From NCBI GenBank assembly GCA_023014335.1, contig JAECYW010000007.1:2108001-2172000 (forward strand): a stretch of 64,000 nt of DNA. Direction: 5' to 3'. Positions 1-13,216 of the stretch are shown in pieces; position 1 is the stretch's first letter; every line of letters starts with the position of its first letter. The notes under the pieces were generated by a model. That model worked only from the letters and a program-made list of their open reading frames with translations, ran no database searches and had not been told where the DNA came from. A program made the translations under genes and the position numbers. This stretch comes from Galerina marginata. Taxonomy: Eukaryota > Basidiomycota > Agaricomycetes > Agaricales > Galerinaceae.

Positions 1-1961
<1,961 letters not shown>

Positions 1962-2255
1962 AATAGACGATGTGTATAATGTTACAGTCGATGCTCTTAT
2001 TTTATTGACACCCCACCTGTGTAAACACGCAGGCTGTACTTCCTACATTATGACCTTATTAGCGTTGCTAATGCCTGACGGCGAAGATCCGACTCCCCAA
2101 AGGCCCTTTTTTTCGCATGCTTCAATCATCTGACTACCATGTCAGACCAATTTCAGACATAGCCGCGGGGATGGTACATTACAAATATGAAGGACACAAA
2201 AAGTTTGGTCGACCGTTCCATTGCTGCCTTCTTCACCATCAAACCGGGCTGAACA

Positions 2256-4577
2256 ATGACTTCAAACCGTTTGAAGGACATCGCATCTCACATCTTACCG
2301 CGTCCATGGACGAACTCCTCTCCCGAGATGCCCTTGCCGACTTTTGATGAGCTACCTCCGTTCAAGAACTTTCCGGGATGTGCATGGGGAGTTTGGGGCC
2401 CAGATGACCAACTTGGGACAGTGAATCTGTTGACCGAGGATGTGGTACAGCGCGCTGCGACGGAGGAAATTAAGTGAGTTTGTTGGACAGCTTCATATTA
2501 CTTCCCACTTTGAGGTATCATGATAAGAAGGATCTGCCATTTTACTGATAACGATTGTGATTCCACGTTCTAGGTTGGGTAGGACGGTGTCCTTGAACTG
2601 GTAAGATATCCTGCTGACTCTTTGTGCTCTTTTTCGTCGTCGAAATCACGGCTCCGCCGATCGGATGAGTTGGTTTCGTTTCTGTGGTTTATCTCCGTCA
2701 TAGGGTTGTATCTAACTTCGATCTTCTCCCGCGACGTTTGGTATCACGTTAGGCCAATTAACTTTCCGGAAAAAGTGAAGTAGTCTCATCCGAACTCTGG
2801 AAACTTGCCTGAATGAGCGATTTCCGTTATGGGATTTTTTCACTGCAACTTGCAGCCGTTGTTCAACCGCAAGACCCCAGAGATCAAAATGATCATCAAA
2901 AGGGAGGGGGGGATGCCCAGAGACGATGAGATTCATATGGTTAGTTGGCTCTATGTCAAAGTTTTCCTGGGCTTTTATCTTCTGACATAAGGTGCTGTGC
3001 TGACGACCTTCAACCTGCCTATGTTATTTTGCTAGAATTCCCAATCTGGATCTCAGTGGGATGGCATGAGACACTACGGAATTGTTGAACACGGCGTGTT
3101 CTATAACAAGCGAGTTCTACATTTCTAACTGTGGTATCATTCGCTTATCATCACCACCCTGCACATTTCTTTTCTCCAATCGGCGTTGGGCAAATGCAGC
3201 ACCGATGCCAAGTCTATGCCCGCAGGAATTATACCCTTGCCCAACCCGAGTGACATCGATCCGAGCCTGTCAAGGATTGGGATCCAGAGTGTGTATCTGC
3301 TGATTTCCCGATTCTTCTATTTCTGCGACGGGTCGATCGTGGTGCCTGCCGTTTAATTAAGACCTCGATATGAAAGCCTGTGCTCTGATGCTTCTATCCG
3401 ACCCTGCCGATATTTTGGCGCTCAAGGCGCTGTTTCGTGATCATGGTTTTTGATGGTTTTCCAGATGTGTCGGAGTGTTTAACTTTACTTATATGTCCAC
3501 CTTTGTTCTTTCCTTTGTTTAGATTGGGCCACCCATGGAATATGCGGACGTGGAGTCCTTCTCGATCTTGTCGGATATCACACCAAGGACGAGGGTAAGC
3601 TGCCGTATGACCCATGGACCACCCATGCTATATCGGTCGCCAACCTCGAGGCCGTGGCGAAGCACCAAAATGTGGAGTTCCGTAGAGGAGATATCCTCTT
3701 GTTGCGCGTGGGTTTCATCCAGAAATACTACGCGGTGACTTCGTCCGATAGGCAAGCACTCGCCGCACGACCGGAGACCTTGTAAGTATTACCTGATTTT
3801 TGTCAAAAAACATGTTGCCTTCTGACTGGTCATCCTTCGTATCAGCGCTGGGATTGAGCAGAGCGAGGATATGAAACGCTTCTTGTGGTAAGTAATTCGA
3901 CGCCTTTGTTCAGGCTGCTCGGCCACCGAGGAGCTCGCCGCCTCGGCGGGTTTTCTTGACAGGCCTAACATAGGAACAACCACTTCGCGGCAATTGCCTC
4001 TGATCAACCAGCTTTGGAGGTGAGTCCAGCCTATTTTCCGACGGCGTAGGTAGTTTCTTCATGCCAATTATCGCCTGGTTTCAGCGTTGGCCGGCTCCTT
4101 CTGGAAATTTGCTTCATCAGGTTATTTCAGAAGATTTTTAATTGTGTTATGATGTGGCTAATTGGAGGCTTGTGTAGACTATTCTTGGGTACGTGCCGTT
4201 CGTAAATATTCTCACATTCTAGCAGCTGACGCGCACCGTTATTAGGCTATGGGGGATGCCGCTGGGTGCGCTACATATTTTGACGACATCATCTCGCTTA
4301 AGTGGACGCTGACAGTCATTTGTTTTCTAACTTCAGGTGAATTTTTCGACTTGGAGAAGCTGTCCCAAACTTGTGCTGAGACAGGGAGATATACGTTCTT
4401 CTTTTCCTCTTGGCCGTTGCACATGTAGGTACCAAAGATTCTAAATGGTGTCTTACTGCTGACCACAATTATTTAGAATCGGGGGTTGCGCTAGCCCGCC
4501 CAATGCTGCTGTGAGAGCAAGGAAAAACGACAGTTGGGTTATCAATTGCTGACTGACCTTGACAGGCCTACTTTTGA
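2256..4577 (+). CDS. Metal-dependent cyclase family protein (kynurenine-formamidase-like fold)
   Basis: A 353-residue protein of the 'putative cyclase' family (bacterial and fungal relatives of metal-dependent kynurenine formamidase). Seen: the N-terminal WGVWGPDDQLGTVNLLT block, SQWDGMRHYG (family position of a metal-binding His cluster), WATHGICGRGVLLDL, RRGDILLLRVGF, and the C-terminal LWGMPLGEFFDLEKL and IGGCASPPNA. Fifteen exons join in frame: 2256-2473, 2574-2600, 2753-2774, 2856-2939, 3036-3109, 3200-3288, 3523-3781, 3846-3887, 3974-4019, 4085-4120, 4178-4188, 4246-4265, 4337-4424, 4477-4510, 4566-4577. Several are tiny (11, 12, 20, 22 nt). The intron at 3110-3199 starts with GC (GCGAGT), not GT. 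The natural substrate is not known for fungal members; I infer a hydrolase or cyclase. The protein appears intact. Confidence 0.85.
3110..3199 (+). other. GC-AG intron in the cyclase gene
   Basis: The exon before ends ..TTC TAT AAC AA and the intron opens GCGAGT; it closes AAATGCAG, and the next exon begins C ACC GAT GCC. This gives the expected YNNTDAKSMP reading. No GT donor nearby keeps the frame. Confidence 0.7.
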
Positions 4578-4849
4578 AGAGAAATGACAGCGAGAGAGAA
4601 AGCGTTGTATTTTGCCAAGTCTAAGAAATCGTAACCTTGGTTGTAGTAGTACCTTTTATTTTTTGGTGGAATATCAGATGACTTGAAATAACCTTGAACC
4701 AAGAAATTGAGGTTCCCGTCCAAAAGGGGGAATCATCGCCTATAAGTTGCACGTGACCGATTCTTGTTGTTCGTGTTCCAATGTTCGGAGTTACAGCGAC
4801 CATTCCTTCGTCTTGTTCACATTTATCTCAGCGGGACGCGGTTACCACG

Positions 4850-7008
4850 ATGAGCAGGAGGGAGTCCCGTTCCTCGCTCGGTGCAAGGCAGAACGACGCC
4901 TTGTTCGAGTTCGAAAACTGTAAGTTGTGGGCTCATTCCTGTCAGACCACAATGATGACGATTTGTGGCATTTTTTATAGTCAAGAAGAAATTTCTGCTC
5001 GCCAATAAACATATTACCAAGTATACGATTTACATGGCTCAAAAATACCCAAAAATTGACCGTAATCACCTGTAGACTTAATTCGACATTGAGTGTCCGC
5101 ATCGAAGAACTGAACGCCCAGATATCCATGCTCTACACCGAAAACCTGCGGTTGCGGGAGTCAGAGATTGCCCTGATGGCCCAGCTAAAGAAGGAACGGG
5201 AAAAGTCGTGGAAAATCCTGGCGGATGCAGAGGCTGCGGTGCGCTTATTCTTCACGGCCATCGGGGTGCCACTGAAGCTAACTTGGCCGGTTTTGCAGTC
5301 CCAAAACCTTACGAAACACCTCATTTACCTCCGAGAAACCCATAACATCCACGGCCCAGCGAGCACACCCGCAACGCCACACTCCCCCCGAGCTAGACGT
5401 CCGATCCTCAATATGAGAACAAGTCCGACATCTCCTCAATTTAATCGAATCGCTCGGCCCCCTAATGTACCAGGAATATACGAGGATGACGAACCGGATG
5501 CCACTTCTGAAGAGCTGGAGAAGCAGACGTCTCCACCTCGAAAGAAGTCGAAGACAAAACCTAGGCTATCTGCTTCAAAATTGCCTCTGCCGACTCGTGG
5601 CCCCTCGCCCACCCCATCTTCAACACCAGCCCCTGTGGACCCTCACATAGACATCGACCGACCTTCAACGTCGTCAAAACCCCGGAAGACCGTTCGGCGA
5701 CAAAGTGGGCTTCTGACTGTGAATACAGAATCATTGTCCGTTCCGCGATCGGGTAGTCCCGCTTTTGGGTCCCCCATTCGCCTGGAGGCTGGACTTGCTG
5801 AAGAAGCAGAGGAGTTTGCGGTCATGCATGGTCAGCTGGAGGTGGTGATAATTGACCAAGCCGCTGAGATGGAGTTGGCAGTGAAGAAGGAGAAGCGGAA
5901 GGCCAAGGCCAAGGAGCAACGAGAATCGGAGAGTGAGAAGGATGCTACTGGCGATGCTGGGATACGGCACCGAGAAAAAAAGAGACAGCATGATGAGTTC
6001 CATGCTTCGGAAACGCTCAAGCCGAAGGTGAAAGATATTATAACCCCTCGAACAGCTCTACAGCCAATTGACAGCAACGGTGGGCAAACGTTTTCTCTGT
6101 GTAATATATTCAACATCTGACGCCTATTCTTCTAGTTAACGAACAGATTGACTTGGAAACGAAACTTTCTACAAATCGACAGTTCCTACAACCTGGCTCG
6201 CCTGGAGGTTCCGCTCCTACCTCTCGCGGCTCCTCCAGTCCAGCACCAGCTGGTTCGTCAGAAACAGAAGGGCTTCCAAACGGCGGCAATCGAGAGCGAA
6301 GAACGAGAAAAAGCGTTAACTACGCCGAACCCAAGTTGAATACGTACGTCTTCCATTCGCTCTATATTAACTTGGGTAAGGCCTATCTGATGTGAGATCA
6401 CACCTTACAGTAAAATGCGCAAACCCGATCCACCGCCTGGCACCACCGAACCCCAACGCAAGAAACGATCTTCTGCAGCGGCCGTCATGACCGAGTCCTT
6501 CTACAAACCTACCTCGACCGGCCATGACGTTGGCGATAACGTGGATGCCGACACCGACGCACGTCCATCACTCGAAATACCGCCAATACCCGTCGCACTT
6601 CCATTGCGAGGCGCTGCTGGGAATTACATCAATCCTGAATTATTCCCCCTTCCCCCCTCTCGGCCTGGTTCAGCAGCAGCGATGTACTCTCCAGGTCCAC
6701 CCACGCGGACTACAGGCTCGACGACATCAGGGTCCACGATCACTGCCTCTTCGTCATCTTCCTCAACCTTAACCTCGACTGCGACTACTACTGTTAAGAG
6801 GAAGAAATCGCGGCCACAGCTGATCCTCAGCGATGATGAGAGCGATGGCGCCGAGGCTGATGCGGAGTACATCGGTGATGGCGGAGCTAAAGGCGCAAGT
6901 TCGTGGGTGAACGTAGAGGGCCGACGGAAGGCCCTTCCGAAAAGGAGTGCAGCCACAGCTGCTGTTGCGGCTTTGGAAGATATCAGACGGCACAGTATGG
7001 CCATTTGA
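4850..7008 (+). CDS. SGO1: Shugoshin (centromeric cohesin protector)
   Basis: Shugoshin recruits PP2A to centromeres and protects cohesin in meiosis and mitosis. Seen: an N-terminal coiled coil (residues about 15-75: ALFEFENFKKKFLLANKHIT, KLNSTLSVRIEELNAQISML, YTENLRLRESEIALMAQLKK), a long disordered middle rich in Ser/Pro and Lys, and the basic C-terminal shugoshin motif RRTRKSVNYAEPKLNTKMRK. Exons 4850-4919, 4981-5020, 5076-6079, 6136-6343 and 6411-7008 join to 639 residues. I chose the ATG at 4850 because MSRRESRSSLGARQ is the normal start; an in-frame ATG at 4781 would add 23 residues. The tail is Ser/Thr-rich low complexity (TTSGSTITASSSSSSTLTST). It lies downstream of the cyclase on the same strand. 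The family call rests on both ends matching. Confidence 0.9.
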
Positions 7009-8790
7009 GACCCATTCGACCAACCCTCTTGCAGGGTTCCAAACGTTCTCCAATGGAGACCGCGTATGACTACCCAATAGATCATCGTTGTTCAGCAGCG
7101 ATGAGGATGCGTAAATAACGACGAAATAACCTGGAACATACGAACGAAACGAAACAACATCAATGATATCTTGACTTAACGACCGTCGATGGACGACACT
7201 CTCCGACCCCAACCCATGCACTCATTCCGATAACCGCCATCCCTTTACCCATCACCGTTACCTTGTCTTTCATCTGTCCATATAATTCATATTGCATCAA
7301 TTCCATTCCTTTTCTCGTCCAATGCATTATCGTCGTGCATCGTGCATCATTACGCCTGTCTAATCATTTACCTTCTTGTCTTTTTTACCCGCATATTTCT
7401 TTTATTTCCTTTCTGGAGGACGGCGCGGTTGTATGTTGTTAGTTAAGTATTGATATCTGTCTAAAATCAAGCTGGAGGAATTTATGTTGTTCAATGTATG
7501 CTATTTTAGTTCAATTTGAAGAGCATAATAGCATGATACGGTAGGGTAAATATTCCATCACCTACGAAGACCTGGCAATGCCCAACCTCACGACGAATGA
7601 AGTAACCTTTCAACAGCCAGCTCAAACAGCTTTAGAGTCGAAACCCAACACTCGCAAGTGCCTTCATGCTTCGAATTTGGAATAGCGTTCAATCGTGGCA
7701 GGTTCCAGTAACACTTTTAATCGGCATTCCAAGTTATTTTAGACGTATAGAATGCAAGCCACAAAGAGTTATGTACCAATATATATCCCACTAGCCCAAG
7801 CAGGCATGAAGCTCACTTTGCCACGGATTGAAAGTAGTGATTTTTTTCAAGTGATAACTTTCCCCAGATGCAGATATAACACAAAAGGAAAGGCCTGAAG
7901 TCTGAAGGGAGTGTGGCTTGGAATAGTACTGCGATTTGCAGATCATAGATCTATTACGTCGTGTCAATGATGACTAGTTCGAGAAGCGAGTTGCGGTTTC
8001 CCGTCCACAGCTCCATATTTTATCTGCAACTCGGCTAAAGCAAGGATACTACATGCACACACGGTAGGTAAATCGGAATGGTGGAGCCTCCGAGACAATG
8101 CGCGCTTTCAACGGCTTCATTTGATCTCACAGTTCATGTTGACTGTAAGAGGCTGATTAGGATTGGTGCAGTGAGGCGGTACGCTTTTGAATGAAGACCA
8201 TCTTTGTCATTGGTATCATTTGCTTGCAGTTGCTTTGAATCCAGAACTCTCGTGCTGGTTAAACAATTTGGAAAATTAAAAGGCCCGACCGGCGCCTGGG
8301 AACTATAATTAAGCGCTCATCCGCTTTCTCTACAGATTGAACTCCCGTTCATCATGCTGCATGCAACCCACAATACTATATATGCTTGCTTGGTATTGTC
8401 GCATCTATCTATGGATTTCTCCATTTTTAAGGGTCCTTTAGGGTACCCTGACGATTCATTCACGCTGTATTACCATTTCTAGAGTATACAGGACGACCAA
8501 TGACAAGAGCCCGAACTGTCCCAATACTGTCGTTTATGGCCAGGAATGCTGGAAACATCCTACCTGTATCTCTTTCGAATGGTATTGGAATTCAATTCAC
8601 TCCCCGCCAGAGGCACAAGTGCCGTAGGAGAGATAACAACGTGAGATATCATGAAAAAAACGCCGCAACAGACTGAGCGTCAAAAATGTTGCGGCTCAGT
8701 ATAAATTCCTGGCCCATTTCCCAAAATTATTCCAGCTTCGACTCCATCCACTGGCACGACTAACACACTCATCACCACCAATTACCCATC
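7009..8790 (+). other. Intergenic region with a TATA-like box near its end
   Basis: I see no convincing coding frame on either strand. The first part should hold the shugoshin 3' UTR. A TATA-like TATAAATT lies at about 8700, some 90 bases before the next ATG, and is the likely core promoter of the following gene. Confidence 0.5.
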
Positions 8791-9786
8791 ATGCGTCTTC
8801 CTGCTGGTATATACATGATCAGAAATAGGGCTACGGGATACTTTATTATTCCAAACGACGGATCGTCTGGTGGTGTCACCGTTGACACCACAACGGCCAC
8901 TGGGGAAGTTCCGGCAAATGCGGTGAGCCTAAATATTCTGCTTAATGTCCATCTTTTTGAGCTTTATCTATCAGAGAATTTCTGTTCAGAAAGATGCCAA
9001 CGATCTGTATACTTTCAAGTCGGACTCCAATCTGTCGATTGGCGTTTCTCCTGTAGGTCAACATTTATTGTACTATTTATCAGTTAATCAAGCGAATCTC
9101 AACAGAAGAAAGATGACCTTGGCGATTACTATCTTGAATGGCAAGAAGGAGATTATAAGTGGGCTGTAAGATCTGCAGGGCCCGCGCAGTGGAAGTAAGT
9201 CCCAATGATTCAGCTCTGTTGGATATACTGTCCTCACATCACGACTAGCATTAAGCTTCCAAATGACCCATTGTATGCGATAGACGACAGGACCCCGCCC
9301 TCTCAAGCTTTTGTGCCGACCTCCATGATCTCTACCACAGATCTCGTCCCAGTAGGATCCGCTGGGAACAAAAAGGGAGCTGCTAAGACCCATGCCCATA
9401 CCGATACCGTGGCCGAATCAGACAATCAAATAAAAATAAATATTAGTATCTCCGTCCCGTACGCTGGTGGCTACAGTATCAGTGCACCCGGAGGGAACAC
9501 CAGCGTTCCTGTGGGGCCCCAAACCGGTAGTGTTCCCCCGCCAGCGACATTGCCAACTGCCGTGCCTGCCAGTAACGAAGTTCCAGCACCTGGGCCGGAT
9601 TCGACTGTCCCTGATCCGACGGCTGTCCCAGTCGACAGTACTGCGCCACTTCTGCTTGATGCAAATGTGAGCGTTCTTCGCATATTTAGCATACTTCGAA
9701 TTGCTGAAGCATTTAATTAGCTGGTCTTAAAAGCAAACGGCGGTGCCCCATCTTGTGCCAGGTGGGAGTTTATCAATGCTGGTTGA
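8791..9786 (+). CDS. Small possible beta-trefoil protein with a Pro/Val-rich insert
   Basis: A 255-residue protein, no signal peptide. The start MRLPAGIYMIRNRATGYFII resembles the first repeat of fungal ricin-B-like and protease-inhibitor beta-trefoils (P-G-x-Y-x-I-R-N..G). Short Trp-containing segments follow (DYYLEWQEGDYKWAVRSA), and the end CARWEFINAG also has the trefoil look. Between them sits a low-complexity stretch rich in Pro, Val and Thr (about residues 165-230). Exons 8791-8922, 8990-9052, 9106-9194, 9249-9666 and 9721-9786 join in frame; the last exon is short and easily missed. A TATA-like box lies upstream. Carbohydrate or protease binding is an inference from the fold guess only, and a different fold remains possible. 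Confidence 0.6.
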
Positions 9787-11432
9787 GGGGACTAAGCGTT
9801 GTCCCTCAATTTCTTGGCCTTGTGTGGTTTGGTATGCAATCAAGAATCCATATGTCGTCGTAGTGGGCTCAGGCAAGAAGCGGAGAATAGCGTTTCTCAT
9901 TAAACATTCCTAGAAAATCTGTAGATATCGTTCCGGTCGTAAAATCTTATGTTGCTTGTATCTCAGAGCCATTGTTAAGGCTTTCGATCAAGAAAAGGTG
10001 AACAGGTAAAGGATGCCAATGGCATACAGGATTTGGCGGAACCTAAGCTCTGATAAACGCCTGTTAAAATTGCCATCTAATTTTCGGATACTATTTTTGG
10101 CACTTCGATTCGGTGCCATCCATGGCAGGCTGAGTGGCGCATCATTCCACTTGTGGACAATTGTCGATCAGCAAATGACGCGTAATTGATGACAAGGTCC
10201 AATTTGGGCAATTGACCCCCAGACTCCAACATCCGTATTGCGGACTCTGCCATGAGTTTCTATTTTTCAAAGATATACCGCTGAAAGGCTGCTGATACGG
10301 TCATTGTCCGATCGCGTGTGAATAAACGATCGGATAAGATATCAGTGGAACACCCAAATGCGTTAAGCCACGTGGCGAGACCCACATTGTGTGGATCACT
10401 CTTGAGTCTGTGACTCGACCACAACCTTGTCTGCTTTGAATAAGAACGGCTTGTATGCATGGCGGTGGAGAAGGCTATCATAGTAAAACCCTGTCTTGGA
10501 ACCAAACTCCGCATTGGTAGGCTGGTAGGCCTGGATGATCCATTCCACCCAATCTACAAGACTGGTACAACTTGAACCTTCGTGTCAATCATCCTTTCTT
10601 CCGACTTCTCCATTCAAAATTGGGCTATTAAATGCCAGTCAAACTATGGAACGCGGATTTTGCAGCTTCTAAGGGATTTTGCTCTTCTTCTTTCAACTTA
10701 ATTTCCAGGTTAGCCTTGCTTGGTTGGCTGGTGTGAAGACCTCGTCCTAACTAATAAAACCTCTTTCCAGCTTGACGGGAGCCGGGATACCAATACTATC
10801 TACCAGCGGTCGAACTTCACTCTCTTTTTTTCTTGACCTTAAGTTTGGCCAGTGTCGCGACTGTTAAATGATGCGCTCGCTTCGTCCATGGGAAATGAAC
10901 TCATCTCGGATTCGGAATGATATCCTCGAGACATTGATTGTCTACCTTGCGTTTTTGATTCTGGGGGTTTTCCATCACGATTTGAGCGGACTCCAAGCTG
11001 ACTTATTTATCTGAAGGTACGCCACACGTCTGAGAGTGATTTAAAATTTCCCTTATTTCTTTGCGCCATGTGGCAAATTCGATGAAGAAAGAATTACGAA
11101 GCACAAATGACAGTGGACACCGTAAAGTCGTACGATGGTCCCTCCCCTGCAATAGGATAATTGTACCTTTGGCAAACTTCTAGTGAGATTTCTTGAATTC
11201 TTCTACAATCTCGTTCATCTTCTTGATACATCTTTGCATCAGGTTAGAGATTTTCCCTGGCTGCCGGCTAGTTTTCTTATTGAATGAAATCACCCACTGT
11301 CGGACGGCTTCGCGGTTTGAGAATCTCTGGCGCAATACAACCCATGTGGACGACTTCGACGCACTTAAAGTATAAAATGGTGCAGACCACCCTTGGCAGA
11401 CTCCATCGAATCGGCGCCTCTCTTTAGTCTTA
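9787..11432. other. Gene-free stretch upstream of the aspartic protease
   Basis: Only short shadow frames here (for example 10260-10514 minus), none with family resemblance or intron-linked partners. The right end holds the protease promoter. Confidence 0.5.
11371..11377 (+). promoter_or_regulatory. TATA box of the aspartic protease gene
   Basis: A perfect TATAAAA lies 62 bases upstream of the protease ATG at 11433. Strong TATA boxes are typical of highly expressed secreted-enzyme genes in basidiomycetes. Confidence 0.6.
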
Positions 11433-13216
11433 ATGTTCACCAGAAACCTGTTGGCTCTTCTCCTCCTTGCGCTTTCCACCACTGCAAATCCGGTGCAGGT
11501 GAACAAGTCACCGGTGACGGTTTCCATCTCCCGCCGTGCCAATCTCACGAGCGTCCACAACCTCGTTCGACATGATCAGGCTCGTGCAAGGGCACTCAAG
11601 GCCAAAGGAGCTGAGATGGCTACTGACGTTTCACTCCTGAACGCTGCGATTATCAACGAGCCAGTCGACAATCAAGCCGTAACATACATCGCCGAAATTG
11701 GCGTTGGAAAACCGCCGATTACTTGTAAGACTTGGATTTCTGTCGTGTCCGACCATTACTCACCAACTTTCATAGATTCTCTTATCGTGGATACGGGAAG
11801 GTGCGTGTTTTGGGAATACTTACTTCTACAGCTTAAATAATCTTTGGCAATAAAGTTCGAATACCTGGATAGGCGCCGGGCGAAATTACGTGAAGACGAT
11901 CACTAGCACCCAGACCACTAACGACGTGGTATGTATGATCTCCTTGAATTCGTTTATCGCGGATCCCTGATGGGGCTATTAGTCTGTAACATATGGAACG
12001 GGTTCTTTCAAGGGTATGTTCACTGTCATTATTCCAATCACAATCCTGAGGGCCATTACAGGGACCGAATTCACTGACCAAGTCACGATTACCCCCGGCC
12101 TCGTCATTCCCAATCAATCCATTGGGGTCGCCTCTCGAGTTATTCTTTCTCTTTGTGCTGTTGTTTATGGGGGTAATCGCACTGTTTTTAGTCCGCTGGA
12201 TTTGAGGGACACGACGGTATTCTTGGGTACGAAGAAAATTTGACTACTTCATCATTATTGCAAAGGTCTGAGTCTTCTCAATGAATAGGATTGGTCCGGT
12301 CGACCTTACTCTAGGTAACCCATAAGTATTTATTCTGGAGGCGAGATTGATACTTTCCCGATTTAGGCACTCTATCCCCTGCGACCAATACCGAAATACC
12401 TACCGTCACGGACAACTTGTTCGCCACGGGCGTCATCTCCAACAACAAGATTGGTGTCTATTTCGAGCCTAGCAACACTACAGAATCGGAAAATGGAGAA
12501 ATTACCTGGGGTATGTACCAATAGCTCTCCTGGAAGGCGGTCGCTGTTCTGATATATAGTGTGTAGGTGGAACTGACAGCACCAAGTTCACTGGCTCAAT
12601 CACTTACATGTAGCGTAGCTTGAGTCGCTTTCACACGACCTTGCACTAAGTTTAATTTCCCCAGTCCTCTCACCGGCACATCACCCGCCAGCGAATTTTG
12701 GGGTATCAACCAGTCCGTCCGCTACGGTACCACTCCTATTTTGTCCACCACTGCCGGCATTGTGGACACTGGTATGGAGAGGAATTTTTGGAGTGGTGTC
12801 AGGAAGCTTGACTAATTTTCTTTTAGGTACTACTCTCGTCCTCCTAGCCACCGATGGATTCAAAAAGTATCAATCCGCTACTGGCGGCGTTGAGGACCAA
12901 GAAATTGGACTGCTGCGCGTAGCACCCGCCCAATTTAAAAACTTAAAGAGCTTGTTCTTCTCCAGTGGAGGAGTGAGTCTCTTTCTACTGTTCCCGGTCA
13001 CAACTGTTTCTCATAAATTGTTAGGCCACCTTCGAGTTGACTGCTAATGCGCAGATCTGGCCTCGGGCCCTCAATGTCGAAATTGGTGGCACTACAGGCA
13101 GCATCTACCTGATAGTCGCCGATCTCGGCTCATCAAGTGGTGAAGGTCTGGACTTCATCATGTCGGAAAAATCGAAAGTAGCATATCAATGGTTGCGACG
13201 GGTGATGAACATATGA
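11433..13216 (+). pseudogene. Polyporopepsin-type aspartic protease, 3' end replaced by an inserted element
   Basis: Secreted A1 (pepsin-family) protease. Seen: signal peptide MFTRNLLALLLLALSTTANP, propeptide, first active site IVDTGSSNTWIGAG, flap VTYGTGSFKG, second active site GIVDTGTTLV, and GIGPVDLTLGTLSP typical of polyporopepsins. Twelve exons join in frame for 378 codons: 11433-11724, 11776-11800, 11856-11928, 11983-12013, 12062-12138, 12192-12226, 12289-12314, 12367-12510, 12567-12609, 12665-12771, 12827-12972, then 13025 onward. At codon 379 the reading enters an inserted element and stops after 18 foreign residues (stop 13214-13216). The missing C-terminus lies intact at 15084-15184. 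Loss of the last beta strands should destabilise the enzyme, so I call it a pseudogene, though it could still make a truncated protein. Note the weak donor GTTATT after 12138. Confidence 0.88.
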
